17,169 bases of DNA from Bacteroidales bacterium (GCA_031286005.1 JAITVC010000098.1:1-17169); one strand, 5' to 3'; numbered from the stretch's first letter, positions 1 to 6,338 are shown. Program-made: numbers and translations. Notes: generated from the letters alone by a model not told the origin.

Positions 1-147
1 TGTAAAGTCCGACTTTCAAAGTTTAGAGGTATTCATAAACACAAACTCTATTTGCACATTAAAGAGTGTGAGTTTAGATATAATTTGAGAAATCAAAATT
101 TATTCGTATATTTGCTAAACAATTTAAGAAAAAATCCGCTATTCTAA
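1..147 (+). CDS. C-terminal end of an IS1595/ISXO2-type transposase (5' part outside window)
   Basis: Frame 1 is open from the first base to a TAA at 145-147 and encodes 48 residues. They include RLSKFRGI, then LYLHIKECEFRYNLRNQNL and LLNNLRKNPL. I recognise this as the C-terminus of IS1595-family (ISXO2-like DDE) transposases, which typically end with a K-F-G-I stretch, an F/L-YLHLKECEFR-N-R block and a leucine-rich tail. It runs toward the convergent flavoprotein gene, whose stop codon is only 17 bases away. I could not see an obvious right terminal inverted repeat in that gap, so the element may be truncated or decayed, or its end may lie inside the neighbour. The catalytic residues are outside the window, so activity cannot be judged. 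Family assignment is from memory of the motif. Confidence 0.72.
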   Translation, partial: CKVRLSKFRGIHKHKLYLHIKECEFRYNLRNQNLFVYLLNNLRKNPLF

Positions 148-164
148 TCTTGAACCTTTATTAT

Positions 165-593
165 TTATAGTGAAAAATCAACCGATTTATACCACGAATA
201 AAAACGACCGGAAATAGGGACGAATCGCAATACGCAAAAATCTGGATCGGTGTATGATTTTTCCGGATAAGCATCTTTGAATTTTTTTTGCCAATATTTT
301 TTTTTGATGGAAGGAGCAGAAACAATTTCCATATTGCCTTGGAGCATGCAACCTTTCCAAATCAATCTGCGTGTGTAAAAATAAACACTTGCTTTAGGAT
401 TTTTAGTTATCTCTGCAACAAATTTGGATGAAGTATTGGTGCAAAAGAATAATTCGTTGATCGACTCCCTATATTTTCCGGGAACCACCGCTTTGGTAAG
501 AGGATATCCATCTGCTCCAACACAAGTAAGAATAAACGTATTGACGTTTTTATATAATTTGTCTGCTTGTTCTTTGGTTGTTTCGGTTTTCAT
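165..593 (-). CDS. Pyridoxamine 5'-phosphate oxidase-like (split-barrel flavin-binding) protein
   Basis: This is a 142-residue soluble protein with the fold pattern of the small PNPOx-like, FMN-binding split barrel. A short N-terminal helix (1-16) is followed by FILTCVGADGYPLTKAV (about 20-36), a strand ending ELFFCTNTSSKFVAEI (48-63), then NPKASVYFYTRRL (65-77) and the barrel strands with GCMLQGNMEIV (81-91). The Ser/Thr-Ser-Lys segment before a helix, followed by NPKASVYFY, is typical of the general-stress or heme-utilisation branch of the family. There is no signal peptide or membrane segment, so it should be cytoplasmic. The role is probably flavin-dependent redox or flavin binding with unknown substrate; pyridoxamine oxidation itself is not implied. 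It is the last gene of the three-gene minus-strand operon, 11 bases after the DNA glycosylase. ATG start preceded by A-rich AAAGAA; no alternative start looks better. Confidence 0.85.
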   Translation of the reverse strand: MKTETTKEQADKLYKNVNTFILTCVGADGYPLTKAVVPGKYRESINELFFCTNTSSKFVAEITKNPKASVYFYTRRLIWKGCMLQGNMEIVSAPSIKKKYWQKKFKDAYPEKSYTDPDFCVLRFVPISGRFYSWYKSVDFSL

Positions 594-604
594 TTCTTTA
601 GTTT

Positions 605-1363
605 TTATTTTTTCATGGCTTTCGCTTTCAAGTCTTGCGGCATTTTCTCAATGGCGTAGCGCAATGCGGTGCGGGGCATGACAGATTTATGTTTCATAAC
701 GAAATTAAAAACGGCTTTCAAATGTTCGTCTTTTGTTTCTTGATTGCCTTTCACAAAGGTTTCGCTCATGCTTGCGGCTTTCAGCATCCAACCGTAGCCT
801 TTTTGTACCATATGGTCATCGTCAAGAAGTAGACTATCTGCAATCTCAAGAATATCTTTCAAAAATAATCCTTTTCGTGCCGGTATGATGAGCGATACGG
901 CAGATGCCCGTTTGGCCCAACGGTTGGAGGATTTAGTCCATTTTTTCAGTTCTTGAATATAGTCGGGATACATCATCACGAATGTTCCTACGGTGTGATT
1001 GCAAAACGTGTCGCAATCCGCCCAATTATTCACATAATTTTTAATCCAACGTTCAAAGGTTTTGATGTCGGAAGGCTCATATTTTTTGTGTAATGCTTCT
1101 GTAAATCTACAAGCAATAACAGCCTCTTCGAGGTATTTTGATTTCCAAAGTTCCTCACAAATCTCAAAGATGTCTTGCTTGGGATAATCTTTGATTTGCT
1201 TGTAAAATTCTTTTCCGATGGTTCCTACTTCGCCCATCCTAACGCCATAGACTAAAGCTCTTTCGCCCTCTTTGTAAAAATGGTCGGAAGATTTACGTGC
1301 TTTTTCATCAGCACAATCTTTTAGGGTTTGGCGGATTTCTGTTACAATAGTTGTTGTTTTCAT
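605..1363 (-). CDS. AlkD-like DNA alkylation repair protein (HEAT-repeat glycosylase family)
   Basis: This 252-residue all-alpha protein matches the AlkD/AlkC DNA alkylation repair family, which removes N3- and N7-alkylated purines through HEAT-like repeats. Seen: NNWADCD (112-118), RWAKRASAV (148-156) and KGYGWMLKAAS (188-198), then the C-terminal helix with MPRTALRYAIEKMP (229-242). The known B. cereus AlkD active-site residues Trp109, Asp113, Arg148 and Trp187 map onto Trp114, Asp118, Arg152 and Trp192. The Trp-to-Trp spacing of 78 is exactly kept, so the enzyme looks intact (residue roles are family knowledge; the mapping is mine). There is no signal peptide, so it is cytoplasmic. The ATG lies 7 bases after the stop of the upstream beta-propeller gene and the stop is 11 bases before the flavoprotein gene, so the three are probably co-transcribed. 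Length is close to the usual 220-240 residues. Confidence 0.9.
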   Translation of the reverse strand: MKTTTIVTEIRQTLKDCADEKARKSSDHFYKEGERALVYGVRMGEVGTIGKEFYKQIKDYPKQDIFEICEELWKSKYLEEAVIACRFTEALHKKYEPSDIKTFERWIKNYVNNWADCDTFCNHTVGTFVMMYPDYIQELKKWTKSSNRWAKRASAVSLIIPARKGLFLKDILEIADSLLLDDDHMVQKGYGWMLKAASMSETFVKGNQETKDEHLKAVFNFVMKHKSVMPRTALRYAIEKMPQDLKAKAMKK

Positions 1364-1370
1364 AATTTCT

Positions 1371-2339
1371 TTATTTACGCAAAGGGCATTCTACTTTGCA
1401 TCCGGCGCAGGATTGTTCCAAACAATTTGTGTCTAACGTGTAGACCGAGATGGTTGGGCCGTTTGCAATATATATACTTTGGCCGGAGACGTGCATTTCG
1501 CAAGCTGTTGTGCCACTGTTCAGCATGTTGCCGTCGAATAAGATGGTGCGGAACTTGCCGTCTTTTCCATAAGAAGAGATTCGGGGGCTTCCTTTTTCGG
1601 ACGTTAGAATATGACTGCTTGGTATTTTTTCTAAAAACGCCGGGTTGCAGCATCCTGCAAAGGCTCCGGCTCCGGTGCCCGCCTCGCCGAATGATGCGAT
1701 AAATTCGCCATCGAGCGTATAACTTTCTATTTTATGCATGCCGGAATTGGCGCAATAAACGGTGTCGTTTATACTGATAATATCGAATGAATAGCTTGGA
1801 ATAACAAAGCCTTCGGGACTTTTGATAAAACGTACCAATGCGCCTTGTTTGTCGTATTGCACGATGTTTTTGTTGGCCGCATCGGTTACAAAGATGTAAT
1901 CCTTAGTTGCTGTAAATGCACAATAATCGGAATTATCACTGCACGCTTCCCAACCGCCTTTCTTTTGCCCGTCGAGCGTATATAAATCCAATCGGGTGGG
2001 ATACAGCACATACACAGTGGCATCGTTAACCATCATATCGCACACATCGGCGTTTATTGCAAAGTCGCGTTGATGCTTGCCCGATAAATCGAATACGGAA
2101 ATCTTATCGGCAAGAGCAAGATAAAGCACATTTTCATAAGCGTAAAAACATTTGATTTCGGAAGTTGCATCGAAATTAGTTGTTTTTTTGTACGGCGAGA
2201 TAAACGTACTTTCCGTACTTTCTTCGTTTGATGAAACCGTTTCTTTTTTAGACATCATGGATTTTACCATATAATATCCAAATCCTGCGATAAGCAGAAA
2301 TATCAAGATGTTTAGGGCGATTTTTAAGGTTTTATTCAT
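1371..2339 (-). CDS. Membrane-anchored NHL/6-bladed beta-propeller-like protein with four-cysteine tail
   Basis: 322 residues. An N-terminal hydrophobic helix (about 6-25, ALNILIFLLIAGFGYYMV) with positively charged residues just before it and a Ser/Glu-rich spacer (30-48) suggest a signal anchor holding a periplasmic domain. The rest consists of repeated beta-strand units such as ISVFDLSGKHQRDF, RLDLYTLDGQKKG, IVQYDKQGALVRF and KIESYTLDGEFIASFGEAG. Each carries the 'Y/D-x-x-G' blade turn of NHL or 6-bladed propellers. The last 17 residues carry Cys306, Cys311, Cys314 and Cys318 (C-x4-C-x2-C-x3-C), which could bind metal or form disulfides. I chose the ATG at 2337-2339. The in-frame TTG 24 bases upstream lies inside the promoter -7 element, so it cannot be the start. 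First gene of the operon with the AlkD-like and flavoprotein genes. Substrate or partner unknown. Confidence 0.75.
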   Translation of the reverse strand: MNKTLKIALNILIFLLIAGFGYYMVKSMMSKKETVSSNEESTESTFISPYKKTTNFDATSEIKCFYAYENVLYLALADKISVFDLSGKHQRDFAINADVCDMMVNDATVYVLYPTRLDLYTLDGQKKGGWEACSDNSDYCAFTATKDYIFVTDAANKNIVQYDKQGALVRFIKSPEGFVIPSYSFDIISINDTVYCANSGMHKIESYTLDGEFIASFGEAGTGAGAFAGCCNPAFLEKIPSSHILTSEKGSPRISSYGKDGKFRTILFDGNMLNSGTTACEMHVSGQSIYIANGPTISVYTLDTNCLEQSCAGCKVECPLRK

Positions 2340-2360
2340 AAGACAATACGATATTTTTGG

Positions 2361-2368
2361 CAAAGATA
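2361..2368 (-). promoter_or_regulatory. Bacteroidota -7 promoter element for the 2339-165 operon
   Basis: Read on the minus strand this is TATCTTTG, an exact match to the Bacteroidota sigma-ABfr -7 consensus TAnnTTTG. It ends 21 bases before the ATG at 2339, leaving a very short leader. I see no TTTG at the expected 19-21 base distance upstream, so the -33 element is weak or absent. Confidence 0.6.
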
Positions 2369-2487
2369 CGAAAAATTTGTGGGTTATGGATTATGAATTT
2401 TGAATTATTTTTTGTATTTTTGCGGGCGGAATGCTCGCTATTGCTTGCGGTAAAAAAGGTAAAGGGGGTAAATGGTAAAAGGGTTAA

Positions 2488-2542
2488 TAGTGGAGGTGTA
2501 GTGGACGAGTAGTGGAGGAGTAGTGGACAAGTAGTGGAGGAT
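2488..2542. repeat. Five-copy 11-bp tandem repeat (TAGTGGASRWK type)
   Basis: Five back-to-back 11-base units: TAGTGGAGGTG, TAGTGGACGAG, TAGTGGAGGAG, TAGTGGACAAG and TAGTGGAGGAT. Odd units share TAGTGGAGG and even units TAGTGGAC, which gives a 22-base higher-order period. It lies in non-coding DNA. Eleven bases is about one helical turn, but I see no known binding motif; slipped-strand expansion is the simplest explanation. Confidence 0.85.
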
Positions 2543-2664
2543 ATAGCTTGTTGGTTATAGCTTGGTAGCTTGTTGGTGGGAGCGAGGTGGCTGGGGTTAA
2601 AGGCAAATGATTAAAGGGGTTAATGCTCGCTTTGCTCGCGGTTAAAGGGTTAATGGGTGTGGGG

Positions 2665-2774
2665 ATTTATATTCTCATTTATCACATCATTTTTAAATTT
2701 ATATTCTCATTTTGGGGTTTTATCACATCATTTGGGGGATTTATACCCTCATTTTTGGATTTATCACATCATTT
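2665..2774. repeat. Three copies of an AT-rich repeat of 28-37 bp
   Basis: Units at 2665-2692, 2697-2733 and 2739-2774 each start ATTTATAyyCTCATTT and end ATCACATCATTT, with 0 to 9 variable, partly G-rich bases between the two blocks. Because the spacer changes the reading phase, the array is not a protein repeat. Nature unknown. Confidence 0.8.
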
Positions 2775-2880
2775 ATATCGTAATGTGGTTGTAAATGCTA
2801 TTGGGCGAGAAGGGTTACAACGTATTTTTGATTTAGCTGATGTTTATCACAGTGAAAATATTGACAAATTGACGTTTGAA

Positions 2881-4305
2881 TTATTCGTTTTTAATTTTCA
2901 GGCTATAAATTCTGTGGGCGTCGCGGAGGATTAGGTAGCCATCGGCGTAGGCCATGGGGCCCCAGGCGTCTACGCCATCCATGATGCGTTGTTTTTTTAC
3001 TAAGGTTAGTTTTTGCTGTTCGATGGTATAGATATATAATTCACCGTTGTCTTTTAAGGCGAACAGGTGATGGCCGATGATGAGGTATGGGCCAAGCCCG
3101 AAACGCTCGTCTGCTGCGGATTCCCAGATGGGTTTGCGCAGGTTGGATGGGGTGTAGAGCATTAATTTTTCGCGCGCCCCTCCCCCATCTTTGGGCGGAA
3201 CAGTGATGATTAGTTGCCGGTAGAGAATTGGCGTTTGCTGTTCGCTTGCCAGGCCTTCGTTTGGTTTATAGCGGTCGAGAATCGTTGCAGACCATTTTCC
3301 GTCTGTATTTTTGACTTGCAACAAGGCACCGCCTGCTCCATAACCAGCCGTCAATAGTATTTCGCTTGACGATAATTGCAGCGGCGAAGGCGCAATTACG
3401 GATGGTTTCCATTTATCTACATTCCACAGCAACCGGCCTTTGTCGGCACTCTCGCCCGATACGCCACAGACACCGCCAACGCCGATATACACGTAGGTTT
3501 TCTTGCCTTGAATGATCATCGGCACGACAGAGGAGTGCGACATTTTATAGCCTATTGAATTGGGCGTGTGCCAAGCAATTTTGCCGGTTTCGCAATCTAT
3601 TCCGACCATGAGCGTGTCTTTTCCGGCGGGCGCTAAAATCAGTTGGTTATCGTCTATTCGGGGGCATTGTCCGGCATACCAGTTTGGAACTTCAGTTTGG
3701 AAGTGTTTCTGCACTTCCATTGTCCATTTCAAATCGCCTGTCATCCGGTCGCAACACATCACGTGTGCTTGCGGACCGATGGTTATGATGTACTTATCCG
3801 TTACGGCAGGGGCTGTGCGTGAAAACCCGTGATTGCGTTTCATGGGTACACGATACCATCTGCGCCAAAGTTCTGTACCGGTTTGCAAATCGAAACAGCG
3901 CAGCATGTCGGAACTTATCTTTTCGTCGTAGTCGAGTACATACACCAGTCCTTCGTATATAACCGGAGCGGCGTGGCCTTCGCCGGTTTCTACGTTCCAT
4001 AGTATCGGGAAGTCGGCCGTGAGATTAAATTTATCATTGGTCTGAACGATATTCTTATAGTCGCTTCCTCGAAAGCACGGCCACTGCCCTTTGAGCGATG
4101 TGGACGTTTCGGCGTAGCGCATGAAGAACTCGCCAATCACTACATCATCGGCTTTTCGGGCACTGCCTTTCGGCCGATTATCGGCACCGGGATTTTGAAT
4201 TTCTATTTGGTAATCGGGTGTATAAAGATGCCAAAACACCATTGCTCCAGTATAAATCAGCACAACGGACAGGGTTATTAGCAGGATTATGGTTTTCTTT
4301 TTCAA
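2881..4305 (-). CDS. Membrane-anchored PQQ-like beta-propeller repeat protein
   Basis: 474 residues. MKKK followed by a strong hydrophobic helix (about 5-27) suggests a signal anchor, with the bulk in the periplasm. The body carries the repeat signatures of the PQQ-binding-like (quinoprotein/BamB-type) propeller. WPCFRGSDYKN (75-85) is the typical entry motif, followed by blade ends with D/E-x-x-T-G-x-x-x-W: CFDLQTGTELWRRW (137-150), CCDRMTGDLKW (184-194) and GIDCETGKIAWHTP. I see no quinoprotein catalytic set, so a scaffold or binding role is more likely than dehydrogenase activity. The start is TTG (4303-4305): an in-frame TAA sits two codons upstream, and the first internal ATG (residue 22) would remove half the anchor. 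It is transcribed away from the TPR/AraC regulator and followed by the repeat region, so it is probably monocistronic. Partner and ligand unknown. Confidence 0.85.
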   Translation of the reverse strand: MKKKTIILLITLSVVLIYTGAMVFWHLYTPDYQIEIQNPGADNRPKGSARKADDVVIGEFFMRYAETSTSLKGQWPCFRGSDYKNIVQTNDKFNLTADFPILWNVETGEGHAAPVIYEGLVYVLDYDEKISSDMLRCFDLQTGTELWRRWYRVPMKRNHGFSRTAPAVTDKYIITIGPQAHVMCCDRMTGDLKWTMEVQKHFQTEVPNWYAGQCPRIDDNQLILAPAGKDTLMVGIDCETGKIAWHTPNSIGYKMSHSSVVPMIIQGKKTYVYIGVGGVCGVSGESADKGRLLWNVDKWKPSVIAPSPLQLSSSEILLTAGYGAGGALLQVKNTDGKWSATILDRYKPNEGLASEQQTPILYRQLIITVPPKDGGGAREKLMLYTPSNLRKPIWESAADERFGLGPYLIIGHHLFALKDNGELYIYTIEQQKLTLVKKQRIMDGVDAWGPMAYADGYLILRDAHRIYSLKIKNE

Positions 4306-4325
4306 GATTTAGGAACTTTTTTTTG

Positions 4326-4333
4326 CAAAGATA
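4326..4333 (-). promoter_or_regulatory. -7 promoter element for the PQQ-like propeller gene
   Basis: On the minus strand this reads TATCTTTG, matching TAnnTTTG, and ends 20 bases before the TTG start at 4305. A TTTG-like -33 element at the proper distance is not clear; the nearest one (minus-strand TTTG at 4346-4349) is only 12 bases away. Confidence 0.55.
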
Positions 4334-4349
4334 CGATTTTTTTGACAAA

Positions 4350-4381
4350 TTTGTAAAAAAGAAAAAAAAGTTGTACATTTG
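4350..4381 (+). promoter_or_regulatory. Promoter of the TPR/AraC regulator (TTTG-N20-TACATTTG)
   Basis: TTTG at 4350-4353 and TACATTTG at 4374-4381 are separated by 20 bases, an almost ideal Bacteroidota -33/-7 pair. The ATG follows 16 bases later. The -33 element overlaps the palindrome ACAAATTTGT (4345-4354), which lies between the two divergent start sites. Confidence 0.72.
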
Positions 4382-4397
4382 CAGTCAAATAGGAAAA

Positions 4398-6020
4398 ATG
4401 ATGTCTAAAAAAGGTTTGTTCATACTGATTTGCTTCTTTGGGGGGATGGGGTATTTGACTCAAAGTCAGGTACTGTATTTTGAAAAAACACCCGATACCG
4501 ACCTCATCGACAGCCATGCACACCTGTCGCCTCAAGCGCTTTTGGATACAGGTTATTATCATCTCAGTCATAATCAGATTGATGAAGCTTTGGTTTGTTT
4601 CACGATGCTGATTGATATGACTCCGCAAAGTATGACAGTTGGGCATCAACAAATGGTGGTTCGTTCGTATATCGAATTGGGCAACATTTATTACCTCAAG
4701 AATAAATACCGCATGGCGTATGAATTGCTTCTTGATGCCTTGCAGTTGTCTGAAGCTATTGAAGACAATATCCTTAAGTCTCGAATTTTTATTACCCTTG
4801 GCGCCATTTATCACCGTTTGGGCAAAGAAGATTTATCTACGACCTATTTTTTAGACGCTTTAGCACTTGGCGGCGACAGTACGATTATATTTAATAATTT
4901 GGGATACACCTATTTGGAATTCAAACATTATGATGAAGCCTTCCGGTATTTAAGTCAAGCCCTGCCTCTTGCCCAATACCAGCGTCCCGACCTTTTGTAT
5001 CTCGTACTGCATAGTTTCGCAGCTTATTACCGAAGTCAGAAAGTTTATGATTCGGCCTTTCATTATTATCAGTTGACCTTGGCCGAAATGAAAAACGGCG
5101 ATACTCGGCAACATGCCTTAGCCACTTCGACTGTTTTGACGGATTTGGGCGAAATGTATTTAGAAATGAAAAATATAGACCAAGCCATAGCGTCTATTAA
5201 CGCATCCACCAAGATTGCCAAAGAGAATGATTTGCTGGAAATTCAGATGCAAAATAATTTAATTTTGTCTAAAATTGCCGAATATCAAGGCAATACCCGG
5301 CTTGCGTTTAAGTATTACCGTGATTACTCCAATTTCAAAGATTCGGTATTTAATCAAGAAGAAATTGTTGAAATCAGTCAGTTACAACGATTGTATGAAG
5401 TTTCTAAAGCCAACCGAAAAATAGATAAGCTAACCATTGAACAGCAAGTTAAAGATAAAACCATTCGTTATCAACGTGTCTTTCAGTGGATATTAATTAT
5501 TATTCTAATCACATTAAGCGCACTGTTTACGTTTATTATTGTGCAATACAAAACCCTCAACATAGCCTATAAAAAATTGTTTGAGAAAGATATACAAATA
5601 ACTGAATATCAGAAAAACACAACCACAAGACATGATTCTGTAAAATATATGAAAAGTAATCTGACCGATGACATGCAGCACAAGCTTTTAGATCAGATTT
5701 ACACGCTATTAGAAGATGTTTCTATTGTTTGCGACCCAGATTTATCGGTAGAGAAGTTGGCCGATCTTCTTCAAACCAATCGAGCATATGTTTCTCAGGT
5801 TATTAACAATGCCTTAAACAAAAATTTCCGTTCTTTTATCAATGAATACCGCATTCGGGAAGCCCGCCGCCTGTTTTCCGAAGAGGATATTTCCAAGTTC
5901 ACGATTGAATCCATTGCTTTGATGACGGGCTTTAAATCACGAAACACGTTTAACGCCACTTTTAAAGAAATTACCGGCGTAAGTCCAAGTTTTTACCTAA
6001 AATCATTAAAAACAACTTAA
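4398..6020 (+). CDS. Membrane-spanning regulator: periplasmic TPRs, one TM helix, AraC-type HTH
   Basis: 540 residues. An N-terminal hydrophobic segment (about 6-22) is followed by helical TPR-like repeats (about 50-310, e.g. NNLGYTYLEFKHYDEAFRYLSQAL and TDLGEMYLEMKNIDQAIASI). Then come a coiled-coil-like stretch (320-360), a transmembrane helix WILIIILITLSALFTFIIV (364-382), a second coiled region (385-430) and an AraC-family DNA-binding domain (about 440-540). The latter has two helix-turn-helices: LSVEKLADLLQTNRAYVSQVIN and FTIESIALMTGFKSRNTFNATFKEITGVSPSFY. This TPR-TM-AraC layout recurs in Bacteroidota as a one-component membrane sensor. Periplasmic TPRs would sense a ligand or protein partner and the cytoplasmic HTH would bind DNA (topology inferred). 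I set the start at the ATG pair 4398/4401; a longer frame back to 4218 would cross the promoter and the signal sequence would be internal. It precedes the SusCD operon and is its probable regulator. Confidence 0.85.
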   Translation: MMSKKGLFILICFFGGMGYLTQSQVLYFEKTPDTDLIDSHAHLSPQALLDTGYYHLSHNQIDEALVCFTMLIDMTPQSMTVGHQQMVVRSYIELGNIYYLKNKYRMAYELLLDALQLSEAIEDNILKSRIFITLGAIYHRLGKEDLSTTYFLDALALGGDSTIIFNNLGYTYLEFKHYDEAFRYLSQALPLAQYQRPDLLYLVLHSFAAYYRSQKVYDSAFHYYQLTLAEMKNGDTRQHALATSTVLTDLGEMYLEMKNIDQAIASINASTKIAKENDLLEIQMQNNLILSKIAEYQGNTRLAFKYYRDYSNFKDSVFNQEEIVEISQLQRLYEVSKANRKIDKLTIEQQVKDKTIRYQRVFQWILIIILITLSALFTFIIVQYKTLNIAYKKLFEKDIQITEYQKNTTTRHDSVKYMKSNLTDDMQHKLLDQIYTLLEDVSIVCDPDLSVEKLADLLQTNRAYVSQVINNALNKNFRSFINEYRIREARRLFSEEDISKFTIESIALMTGFKSRNTFNATFKEITGVSPSFYLKSLKTT

Positions 6021-6026
6021 TTTTTT

Positions 6027-6109
6027 CAAAATCTGCGTTATGCTAAATCGATGAAATGCTCATTTACTAAAGTAAACTCCGCTTATCTCAATCGCATGCC
6101 TTGATTTTG
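6027..6109. terminator. Long imperfect hairpin after the regulator gene (terminator or REP-like element)
   Basis: Outer arms CAAAATC (6027-6033) and GATTTTG (6103-6109) pair. Inside, CGATGAAATG…TTTAC pairs imperfectly with GTAAA…TATCTCAATCG around a TAAA loop (CATTTACTAAAGTAAAC, about 6061-6077). It starts 7 bases after the regulator stop. A terminator is plausible, but there is no clean U-run after the stem. The core resembles intergenic elements I remember from other Bacteroidales, so a repeated palindromic element is an alternative. Confidence 0.5.
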
Positions 6110-6161
6110 GAATTATAAAATGTTTTTGTTAGTTTATTTCAGAGGGTTTAATTTACGATTA

Positions 6162-6176
6162 GGCAAATTGCGCAAT
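6162..6176. promoter_or_regulatory. Putative operator box 1 (GGCAAATTGCGCAAT)
   Basis: First of two identical 15-base boxes upstream of susC. The core ATTGCGCAAT is a perfect 10-base palindrome. Its centre is about 100 bases upstream of the predicted transcription start. Binding protein unknown; the adjacent TPR/AraC regulator is the obvious candidate. Confidence 0.55.
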
Positions 6177-6202
6177 CGACGCAAAAAATGGTGTTTTTAA
6201 AG

Positions 6203-6217
6203 GGCAAATTGCGCAAT
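6203..6217. promoter_or_regulatory. Putative operator box 2 (GGCAAATTGCGCAAT)
   Basis: Exact second copy, same orientation, 41 bases from the first (about four helical turns, so the same DNA face). Here the palindrome extends to AATTGCGCAATT. Its centre lies about 60 bases upstream of the predicted start, where class I activators usually bind. Confidence 0.58.
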
Positions 6218-6255
6218 TAGGACAAACTTCATTTCCCCATATGAAATATAATTAT

Positions 6256-6263
6256 TAACTTTG
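6256..6263 (+). promoter_or_regulatory. -7 promoter element for the susC operon
   Basis: TAACTTTG matches TAnnTTTG. Twenty bases upstream is TTTC (6232-6235), a one-mismatch -33 element, which would suit an activator-dependent promoter. The leader to the ATG at 6339 is about 70 bases and A-rich, without a Shine-Dalgarno sequence. Confidence 0.62.
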
Positions 6264-6338
6264 CGTTGTGAAAAACTACAAACTTTACAAAAAAATAAAT
6301 TAAACTTAATACTTACTAAAAAAAAGCATGAGAAAAGC

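Larger units (their letters stand above)
2369..2880. other. Repeat-rich intergenic patchwork, no convincing gene
   Basis: About 510 bases between the two minus-strand genes. The first half is G/T-rich and built from variants of GGTTAAAGGGTTAAT, two similar 24-base blocks beginning ATGCTCGCT (2431-2454 and 2623-2646), an 11-bp tandem array, and TAGCTTGTTGG doublets (about 2545-2576). The second half holds three AT-rich repeat units. A plus-strand reading frame (2623-2934) crosses the region, but its first half is repeat DNA and its end overlaps the 3' end of the propeller gene. Only the stretch from about 2775 to 2880 (…GREGLQRIFDLADVYHSENI…) looks protein-like, and I do not recognise it. It could be a decayed coding remnant or chance. 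Confidence 0.6.

Noticed and set aside
2340..2363. Eight-residue extension of the NHL-like propeller protein from a TTG
   Set aside because: That TTG is part of the TATCTTTG promoter element, so it cannot be in the transcript; the ATG at 2339 is directly ahead of the signal anchor.
2488..2774. CRISPR array
   Set aside because: Units are 11 bp tandem without spacers, or 28-37 bp with only 0-9 variable internal bases; no spacer-length unique sequences and no cas genes.
2623..2934. Plus-strand 103-residue protein
   Set aside because: Its first half is translated repeat DNA and its end runs into the opposite gene; the repeat units change frame, so the frame is not maintained.
4218..4397. N-terminal 60-residue extension of the TPR/AraC regulator
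   Set aside because: It would cross the regulator's own TTTG-N20-TACATTTG promoter, reads as Lys/Phe-rich low complexity and places the signal-like segment internally.
4302..4814. Minus-strand 170-residue frame over the regulator start
   Set aside because: It overlaps the promoter region and the coding start of the regulator and has no recognisable domain.
6261..6338. 26-residue N-terminal extension of SusC
   Set aside because: It starts with TTG inside the -7 promoter element; the ATG at 6339 gives a textbook signal peptide.
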